Shown here: positions 30,920 to 36,048 of the stretch, piece by piece | Numbering within the stretch: position 1 is the first letter of the stretch | How the letters are laid out: each line of letters begins with the position of its first letter | NCBI GenBank assembly: GCA_017470485.1 | Contig: JAFUYQ010000024.1 | Span: 1-36,048 of the forward strand | Source of the DNA: Synergistaceae bacterium | Lineage (GTDB): Bacteria; Synergistota; Synergistia; Synergistales; Aminobacteriaceae | DNA length: 36,048 nt | Direction of reading: 5' to 3' | The notes under the pieces: model-generated | Seen by the model: the letters and a program-made list of their open reading frames with translations, nothing else | What the model was told of the DNA's origin: nothing | The model's database searches: none | Position numbers and translations under genes: made by a program

Positions 30920-32008
30920 ATGTCTGCAAAGAGTTTCATCAAGACAGTGAAGGGCGCAAGACGCGGCGTATCACTCGCCAAAAGTCTTCATTACCGACTG
31001 GCGGCGGTATTGTCAATGCTTGTGCTTCTTCTCTGCGGAAGTGCATTCTTTGTGTGGTGGCTTGAAAAAGGATTTAAGGGTTCATACTTTGACTCTTTAT
31101 GGACGATAATGTTCACGCTGATAGGACAGGGGGAATTTGCTTCATACCCTCATACTTTCAGCGGAAAAATAATCGTGTTCCTTATTTCAATATTCGGAGT
31201 GGCAATTCTCGGAGTAGTTTTTGCTGAAGTCCTCCAGAGAATAATAAACAGCAAGATACGTCAGATATTAGGGGAGATGATGGGGATAAACACGTGCAAA
31301 TTTGAAGGACATGTGCTTCTCTGCGGCTGGAACGAGAGAGGACATCACATAATTCATGAGCTTACGGCATCAGGGACTCAGGCGGCATTAATCGCGAAGG
31401 AACGTCCTGAGAATCTCAGCAGCGATGTATTTTTCGTTCAGGGCAATCCTTCGGAACGCGAGACGTTATTACGCGGAGGGATTCAGAAAGCTCACAGCGC
31501 GGTTATACTCAGCGATCCTAATTTCGGCGAGGACGATTCGCACTCGATACTTACGGCCTTAGCGGTCGAGGACACTGCACCTGATGTCTACACGGTGATG
31601 GAGCTTCACAACCCTGACAATGAACGCTACGCGAAGTACGCGCATGTTGACGACATACTTTATTCCGACAGCCTCATAGCAAACATAACGGCAATGTGTA
31701 CCCAGAACGAAGGTATTTCGGCGTTCATAAGGGATATTCTGTCGGCGGCTGATGACGGGCACAGCTTTGCGGCGTTTGATGTGCCGGAAGAATACAGAGG
31801 GAAAACTATCCGTGATATGTTCAATTACCTCAAGACCGAAGGAGGACTGCCGGTAGGAGTTCTTACGCCACCGAAGTCAAGCAGCGGCCATGTTCCGGCT
31901 TCGGAATGGGTTTCGCAGGTCAATCCGCCCGAAAGTATGGTGATTACGCTGCCGATGAAGGTGGTTTGTATTGTCAAGGACAGCTACAGCAATACTAAAG
32001 GCTCATGA
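30920..32008 (+). CDS. RCK/TrkA-N-containing ion channel with atypical filter
   Basis: A 362-residue, two-helix channel plus RCK design. Membrane helices are at about 27-47 and 83-103, with a pore loop between them (FDSLWTIMFTLIGQGEF). An RCK/TrkA-N domain with nucleotide-site start HVLLCGWNERGHHIIHEL (131-148) and a later C-terminal RCK-like part follow. The family's potassium filter T-V-G-Y-G-D is replaced by L-I-G-Q-G-E (67-72). The two glycines remain but Tyr is Gln, so potassium selectivity is uncertain. The Rossmann motif resembles MthK (GWSES), which uses calcium rather than NAD, so the ligand is open. It lies 9 bases after rpoD and 3 bases before a membrane protein gene, making joint transcription very likely. 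Confidence 0.82.
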   Translation: MSAKSFIKTVKGARRGVSLAKSLHYRLAAVLSMLVLLLCGSAFFVWWLEKGFKGSYFDSLWTIMFTLIGQGEFASYPHTFSGKIIVFLISIFGVAILGVVFAEVLQRIINSKIRQILGEMMGINTCKFEGHVLLCGWNERGHHIIHELTASGTQAALIAKERPENLSSDVFFVQGNPSERETLLRGGIQKAHSAVILSDPNFGEDDSHSILTALAVEDTAPDVYTVMELHNPDNERYAKYAHVDDILYSDSLIANITAMCTQNEGISAFIRDILSAADDGHSFAAFDVPEEYRGKTIRDMFNYLKTEGGLPVGVLTPPKSSSGHVPASEWVSQVNPPESMVITLPMKVVCIVKDSYSNTKGS

Positions 32009-32011
32009 GGC

Positions 32012-32746
32012 ATGGAGAATAATTCAGCAGCAACTGAAGAACAGGGATTGAACGGGGCTGACAGCGTTGAAACGTGGAAGATTTACCGCGAAGCTGCCCA
32101 ACTCGAATATGAATACGCACACATCAGATCCAACAGGCTTGACAATAAAGTCTATATACTTCTTGCTGTGTGTGCTTTTCTTTTCCCTGTACTGTACTCG
32201 GTAAGAATTGAAATTGCCGGTGTCATGGCTTCATGGCCTGTGTTCTTACTGACAGCCGTAACATTTTCGCCGTTAATTTGCCTTTCCTGCGCAATAATTC
32301 TGCTGTTATATGCAATCAAGACAGTTCAGATTTCGAGGGTCGATGTCTTGAGTACCATTCAGGACGCAGACTTCAACAGTGAAGCCCCGATTGATACAGA
32401 AAAGAAATTTGCGCTGCTTTACATAACCAGCAGCAAGGTTGGAAAAATTGAGCAGGACAGGAAATATATAATTTCAGACATAGCATTGGTGTTTATAATA
32501 ATTTCTGTGCTTCTCTTTGTTACATCTGTTATTCAGCATGATTACACAGAAATCAAAAAAGGCGGTGAAGTAAATATGTCGATGAATTATAGTTCGGAAA
32601 TCTCAAAAGAAGATGCCTCGAGAATGACGGCTGACGAAGTGGTGGAATACGCTATGAAAACAGGAAAGCTATTGAGAACTCCGACCACCCGTGAACTCAT
32701 GAAAAGCAAATACTTCACGTTTCCCGGCGTTCCGAAAAAGAATTAA
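32012..32746 (+). CDS. Membrane protein resembling SLATT/PycTM-type 3-helix proteins
   Basis: No firm family. The 244 residues contain an N-terminal cytoplasmic helix (20-46) ending in RLDNK, then membrane helices at about 47-65, 75-103 and 154-175. A polar loop with a long helix (125-153) and a cytoplasmic tail (176-244) complete it. A helix with D-x-K just before the first membrane segment, two closely spaced membrane helices and a third after a long loop are features of the SLATT and PycTM membrane effector domains of bacterial nucleotide-signalling defence systems. The similarity is only in layout, and no cyclase gene is nearby. It follows the channel gene by 3 bases and may be an accessory subunit of it. 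Confidence 0.55.
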   Translation: MENNSAATEEQGLNGADSVETWKIYREAAQLEYEYAHIRSNRLDNKVYILLAVCAFLFPVLYSVRIEIAGVMASWPVFLLTAVTFSPLICLSCAIILLLYAIKTVQISRVDVLSTIQDADFNSEAPIDTEKKFALLYITSSKVGKIEQDRKYIISDIALVFIIISVLLFVTSVIQHDYTEIKKGGEVNMSMNYSSEISKEDASRMTADEVVEYAMKTGKLLRTPTTRELMKSKYFTFPGVPKKN

Positions 32747-32750
32747 CCAG

Positions 32751-32788
32751 AAAAAAAGGGAGGCCGTTAAAAAAAAAACAGTCTCCCT
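32751..32788 (-). terminator. Intrinsic terminator of the DUF362-ADP-ribosylglycohydrolase operon
   Basis: GGGAGGC (32758-32764) pairs with GTCTCCC (32781-32787), with one wobble, around an A-rich loop. A seven-base T-run follows on the minus strand. Confidence 0.7.
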
Positions 32789-32803
32789 CAAAACTTCCTC
32801 ACA

Positions 32804-33625
32804 CTAAGCGCGCCACAGTTCCCACTTCAACAGCTTATCGGTCAGAAAATCATCAAGCAGCGGCAGAATCATGTCATTGATTTTCTCCGGCACACCGTAC
32901 ATTCCCTCAGCTATCGAACACGAAATCGCTGTAAGTGTATCGCTGTCCCCTCCCAATGACACCGCAAGCCTCGCAACGTTCTCAAAGTCTCTGCCCTCAA
33001 GAAACGCCGTTATCGCCTCCGGCACAGTCTCCTGACACGTCTCGACATGACGGTAATACGGCCTTATCTCGTCAAGCGTCCTCGTCAAATCATACCCGTA
33101 ACGCTCCGTAATGTACTCCTTGATTTCAGATTTGCTGTTTCCTGTTCTGGCCATGAATATCGCTGACGCTGTAGCCTGTGCTCCTTTAATTCCTTCGGGG
33201 TGGTTGTGCGAAACTTCCGCGCTTATCTCCGCAAATCTCTCGACACTCCCCAAATCATCAAACGCCCACGCTAACGGCGATACTCTCATTGCCGAACCGT
33301 TCCCGAAACTTCCATAAGGCTGGGGCTTGTCCCTCAGAAGCCAATACGAAAATCGCGCACCGTATCCGGCATAAGGATAACGCCTCGCGAACTCTCGCAT
33401 TGATTTCTTCACGGCCTCGCGGAATTTATCTTCGTCAGCTTTCATTCCCTTCTTCGGAATCGCTGCCGTTAAAGCGTCAGCAACCGCCAGCGTTAAAACA
33501 GTATCGTCCGTGAACTGCGACACTCCTTCGAGAATTAACGGGAATTTCATGCTGTGCGCAATATCTCTCCTCTGGTCAAATTCATAAGGGCTTCCGACAA
33601 TATCTCCGACTATTGCTCCTAACAT
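32804..33625 (-). CDS. ADP-ribosylglycohydrolase (ARH/DraG family), probably active
   Basis: ARH/DraG enzymes remove ADP-ribose from proteins or small molecules using two magnesium ions. The 273-residue protein keeps the core: GDIVGSPYEF (7-16, with the Asp and catalytic Glu), FTDDTVLT (38-45, Thr39-Asp40-Asp41), the middle GNGSAMRVSP and SHNHPEGIKGAQ, and SLGGDSDTLTA near the end. All metal ligands expected from human ARH3 and DraG are present. It lies 4 bases after a paralog (33630-34430) of the same length and is last in a three-gene unit with DUF362. No ADP-ribosyltransferase toxin is in the window, so the target is unknown. Confidence 0.88.
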   Translation of the reverse strand: MLGAIVGDIVGSPYEFDQRRDIAHSMKFPLILEGVSQFTDDTVLTLAVADALTAAIPKKGMKADEDKFREAVKKSMREFARRYPYAGYGARFSYWLLRDKPQPYGSFGNGSAMRVSPLAWAFDDLGSVERFAEISAEVSHNHPEGIKGAQATASAIFMARTGNSKSEIKEYITERYGYDLTRTLDEIRPYYRHVETCQETVPEAITAFLEGRDFENVARLAVSLGGDSDTLTAISCSIAEGMYGVPEKINDMILPLLDDFLTDKLLKWELWRA

Positions 33626-33629
33626 TTAG

Positions 33630-34430
33630 CTAATTCCTCCATTGTTCCCATTTTTCCTCAAGATACTGCAAGTAATGGTGAAGCCTCTCGAATGCCTCTA
33701 CCTGAATCAGTGTCGGTATTCCGAAAAACGGTTCAGCTATTGAACCTGCTATCGCCGAAATAGTATCAGTGTCGCCGCCTAGTGAAGCTGCTTTCCTGAT
33801 TACGTCCTCGAAGCTCTCGCCCTCAAGAAACGCCGCGAATGCTTCAGGAACAGTGCCGGGACATGATGAACTGTATTCGTATTCAGGTATTATCTCGTCA
33901 AGACTGCGCGATAAATCATAGCCGTATTTCCCCGTAACGTAATCTCTGATTTCGTCCTTGCTGTGTCCTGTTCTCGCTAAAAACACCGCTCCGGCTACCG
34001 ACTGTGCGCCCTTAATGCCTTCGGGGTGGTTATGGGTGATTAAGGCCGAGTGATACGCGAAATCTTCGACCGTCTCCAAGTCATCGAATGCCCACGAAAC
34101 CGGCGACACCCTTACGGCTGACGAGTTCCCCGAACTGTAATAAGGGTGAGGATCTTTAGCGATTAACCAGTTCCAGAAGCCTCTTCCGTAACCTATCGTC
34201 GGAAATTTACGGCCTAATTTCCTGAGAGAATCGAACAATGACATTTTGAACTTCACCGGCGTTGTAACATCTCCGTGTTTCTTCATGCAGTCCATTAATG
34301 CCCCTGCCGTTGCCAAAACCATAAGAGTATCGTTCGTGAAATGCGACTTTGAATTGAACAGCGGAAAATCCTCAGTCTTAATGTTGTTATAAGGACTTCC
34401 GATTATGTTCCCGACTACTGCTCCAAGCAT
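33630..34430 (-). CDS. ADP-ribosylglycohydrolase paralog with altered active site
   Basis: This 266-residue paralog aligns end to end with its neighbour (shared YGYDLSR/YGYDLTR, SHNHPEGIKGAQ, SLGGDTDTISA). Key acidic residues differ at three places. GDIVGSPYEF becomes GNIIGSPYNN (Asp8 to Asn, Glu15 to Asn), and FTDDT becomes FTNDT (Asp to Asn at 33). The late GGDTDT pair is kept. Loss of two metal ligands and the catalytic Glu would be expected to abolish hydrolysis in known ARH enzymes. The frame is intact and similar in length, so it is probably a maintained pseudoenzyme rather than a decaying gene. It lies 7 bases after DUF362 and 4 bases before the intact paralog. Confidence 0.85.
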   Translation of the reverse strand: MLGAVVGNIIGSPYNNIKTEDFPLFNSKSHFTNDTLMVLATAGALMDCMKKHGDVTTPVKFKMSLFDSLRKLGRKFPTIGYGRGFWNWLIAKDPHPYYSSGNSSAVRVSPVSWAFDDLETVEDFAYHSALITHNHPEGIKGAQSVAGAVFLARTGHSKDEIRDYVTGKYGYDLSRSLDEIIPEYEYSSSCPGTVPEAFAAFLEGESFEDVIRKAASLGGDTDTISAIAGSIAEPFFGIPTLIQVEAFERLHHYLQYLEEKWEQWRN

Positions 34431-34437
34431 TTCGCGC

Positions 34438-35415
34438 CTAACCCTCGAAGGGCTTTACACCTTTCACGGCATCTTCAGGGTAAATTCTTGAGTCTCCGTT
34501 GTCGGTGTCAATCATCACGTACCTGTCGTTGCCCATTCCGAGTTCCTTCATGTAAGAGAGCTGACGGTGGCCATGACGTGATTCGATTCGCTCGGCTAAA
34601 TCATGCCGGAAGTGTTCCGGAAGCGCGTAGACCAGATCGACAGAGGCAGCGTCAACCGCAAGAATATCAAGCGAGGCGAGTATGCCGATGTTCGGGGTAA
34701 CTACCGGCTCAGCCGCAACGCCCTCGCAGTCGCATGAAACTGACATGTTCCGAAGGACGTTGATGAATGAGATGTGAGGCGCAAAATGGTCAACTGTAGC
34801 TTTTGATGACTCTGTCATACGCTCCATGAACTCCTCTTTGGAGATGTCCCACTGGTCTGGCTGACCGGGCGTCGTGTGAATCATGGCCTTGCCGATTCTT
34901 CCGTCGGCACAGCCTATGCCTATATTCTTCACTGAGCCGCCGAAACCTCCCATCGCATGTCCCTTGAAGTGCGTGAGAACTAAGAGTGAATCGTAATTGA
35001 GCATATTTTTACCGACTGACATTTCGGTGAAATAATGACCGCCCTTTACGGGTATCATTGCGGTTCCGGACTCGTCCATTATGTCAACGGGCGCGAAGTT
35101 CCAGCCGTTGACCTTGAGGGTGTCGCGGTGAAGTTCGGTAGTGTAGCGTCCGCCCTCGTAGTAAGCGTTTGTCTCGACGATGTGCGCTCCATGAATGTCG
35201 TTGTCGATGAGGGACTTGACCCATTCGCGCGGAATGATGTTAGGGCCTTTGGGTTCGCCGGTGTGAAGTTTGATAGCGACTTTGCCGGTGATGTTGTGAT
35301 TTACACGGGCATAAATTTTCCTTAGACCTTCTGCTGATAAGTCTCTTGTGAAGTATACGATAGATTCGTTTCCTGAACGACTGCTGTATGGTAAGTATTT
35401 GCTTCCGTCCGCCAT
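34438..35415 (-). CDS. DUF362 family protein
   Basis: DUF362 proteins are widespread in anaerobes and have no agreed activity. Many carry a ferredoxin domain, which is absent here. The 325 residues match the domain throughout: KVAIKLHTGEP (45-55), HIVETNAYYEGGR (about 77-89), YDSLLVLTHFKGHAMGGFGGSVKNIGIGCADGRIGK (about 140-175) and DILAVDAASVDLVY. The CDCEGVAAEPVV segment has two close cysteines of unknown purpose. AGGAGG lies 8 bases before the ATG, giving a firm start. It heads a three-gene minus-strand unit with two ADP-ribosylglycohydrolases. This pairing may point to a shared substrate, but that is inference. Confidence 0.85.
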   Translation of the reverse strand: MADGSKYLPYSSRSGNESIVYFTRDLSAEGLRKIYARVNHNITGKVAIKLHTGEPKGPNIIPREWVKSLIDNDIHGAHIVETNAYYEGGRYTTELHRDTLKVNGWNFAPVDIMDESGTAMIPVKGGHYFTEMSVGKNMLNYDSLLVLTHFKGHAMGGFGGSVKNIGIGCADGRIGKAMIHTTPGQPDQWDISKEEFMERMTESSKATVDHFAPHISFINVLRNMSVSCDCEGVAAEPVVTPNIGILASLDILAVDAASVDLVYALPEHFRHDLAERIESRHGHRQLSYMKELGMGNDRYVMIDTDNGDSRIYPEDAVKGVKPFEG

Positions 35416-35492
35416 GATTATGAAACCTCCTGAATGATTTTGATTCTAATCTAATTGCAAAAACATTCTAGCATAGAAAGCAAAGAAATAAC

Positions 35493-35516
35493 CCCGTCCC
35501 AAAAAGTGAACGGGGC
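35493..35516 (-). terminator. Intrinsic terminator downstream of tRNA-Arg
   Basis: CCCCGT (35493-35498) pairs with ACGGGG (35511-35516). The T-run on the minus strand is interrupted (TTATTTCTTT). It lies 17 bases past the tRNA 3' end. Confidence 0.6.
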
Positions 35517-35533
35517 TGTTAATGTCTTAGTTA

Positions 35534-35609
35534 TGGCGCGCCTGAGGAGATTTGAACTCCTGACCTTCGGCTCCGGAGGCCGACGCTCTATCCGCTGAGC
35601 CACAGGCGC
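35534..35609 (-). tRNA. tRNA-Arg (anticodon CCG)
   Basis: A 76-base cloverleaf with acceptor GCGCCTG/CAGGCGC, D arm with AGCGGATAGA, anticodon stem TCGGC/GCCGA around loop CTCCGGA (anticodon CCG, reading CGG), and T arm with GTTCAAATC. The CCA end is encoded. Its 5' end is only 15 bases beyond the stop of the NuoN-like gene. Confidence 0.95.
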
Positions 35610-35623
35610 AATTTTACTCAGAG

Positions 35624-35632
35624 ATTATATCA
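35624..35632 (-). promoter_or_regulatory. Extended -10 promoter of tRNA-Arg, overlapping a stop codon
   Basis: Minus-strand TG-A-TATAAT is a perfect extended -10. Its TATAAT contains the TAA stop of the NuoN-like gene, and it ends 14 bases before the mature tRNA 5' end, giving a very short leader for RNase P. A TTCACG (-35-like) lies 19 bases upstream. Confidence 0.55.
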
Positions 35633-36048
35633 CTCCCTGAGCTATCCTCGTGAAGAACTCAATCATCGGTTCGGCGTAAAGCCCGTAAACGAATGACCCT
35701 GCCGCCAAAATCCCAAGAGGCACTAACATTTCCCAGCCCGGATCTTTAACGCCCCTGTTAGCGGTTTTGAAGTCAAAATTTTTGCCGGGCATTATGAAAA
35801 TGCTGAATATCGAGAAAACATAAAGCACCGTAAGCACCGCCGAAATCATCAGCATTAAGATACCGCCATGACCCATTGAGAGCATGGCCGAAGCTGTCCC
35901 TAACTGCCATTTTCCCATGAAGCCGGCTGAAGGAGGCAGTCCGCAGAGTGCCAGTCCCGAAATCAGAAGGGCAAGCGATGTTTTAGGCATACCGAGTCCG
36001 AGTCCCCTCATGTCGAAAAGGTATTCTCTTTCCGTCTGACACAACACA
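35625..36048 (-). CDS. NuoN/MrpD-like membrane subunit, C-terminal part (cut by right edge)
   Basis: The last 140 or so residues of a proton-conducting transporter subunit; the frame stays open to the window edge, so the start is outside. SLALLISGLALCGLPPSAGFMGKWQL is the conserved G-x-P-P-x-x-G-F-x-G-K segment of NuoN, NuoM and MrpD proteins. Three hydrophobic helices follow, ending FFTRIAQGVI. It could belong to complex I, an Mrp antiporter or a membrane hydrogenase; only the neighbours to the right would tell. Its stop codon lies inside the promoter of tRNA-Arg. Confidence 0.8.
   Translation of the reverse strand, partial: VLCQTEREYLFDMRGLGLGMPKTSLALLISGLALCGLPPSAGFMGKWQLGTASAMLSMGHGGILMLMISAVLTVLYVFSIFSIFIMPGKNFDFKTANRGVKDPGWEMLVPLGILAAGSFVYGLYAEPMIEFFTRIAQGVI

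Overview
The window most likely comes from a motile, outer-membraned (diderm) fermentative anaerobe, probably a member of the Synergistota. This is inferred from gene content, not from a marker phylogeny. The signs are flagellin, flagellar rod proteins and CheV, a very large AsmA/TamB-like envelope protein, NuoL/NuoN-type ion-pumping subunits, an iron-dependent alcohol dehydrogenase with a flavodoxin, and NikR. Genes are dense, often overlap by 1-11 bases, and no gene-free stretch exceeds about 180 bases.

Layout. 1-122 is the tail of an IS630-type transposase. 198-2816 (minus) is mgtC, ilvE, ispE. 2996-3829 (minus) is flgB-flgC. 3918-6472 (minus) is two paralogous periplasmic binding proteins followed by a VanX-type D-Ala-D-Ala dipeptidase. 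6555-7211 (minus) is a coiled-coil membrane protein built of 11-residue repeats. 7389-9821 (plus) is a GH57/DUF3536 glycosidase, followed by a small membrane protein and nikR. 10723-11544 (minus) is a third binding-protein paralog. 11646-13464 (minus) is an alcohol dehydrogenase followed by a flavodoxin gene split by a 173-base IS200/IS605-like non-autonomous element. csaA (minus) is divergent from a six-gene plus-strand block (13964-19925): a winged-helix-like protein, an AAA-type ATPase, a Cas4/RecB-like Fe-S nuclease, then three type II secretion/type IV pilus-like genes. A 1349-residue AsmA/TamB-like protein follows. Flagellin and a NuoL-like subunit (minus) come next. Then comes a plus-strand run of cheV, an unknown gene, rpoD, an RCK-type ion channel and a membrane protein. 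32804-35415 (minus) is DUF362 plus two tandem ADP-ribosylglycohydrolases. The window ends with tRNA-Arg(CCG) just downstream of a NuoN/MrpD-like gene cut by the right edge.

Most notable points. (1) The three binding proteins have their two sequence halves in swapped order relative to the SBP_bac_3 family, which looks like a natural circular permutation. (2) The wHTH + ATPase + Fe-S nuclease genes form a tight unit of unrecognised system type, 4 bases upstream of pseudopilin genes. (3) The small element in the flavodoxin gene ends in a TnpB omega-RNA-like hairpin. Removing exactly 173 bases restores a 159-residue flavodoxin in frame. (4) One of the two tandem ADP-ribosylglycohydrolases has lost three conserved acidic active-site residues. 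All family names come from reading motifs by eye; no database search was possible.
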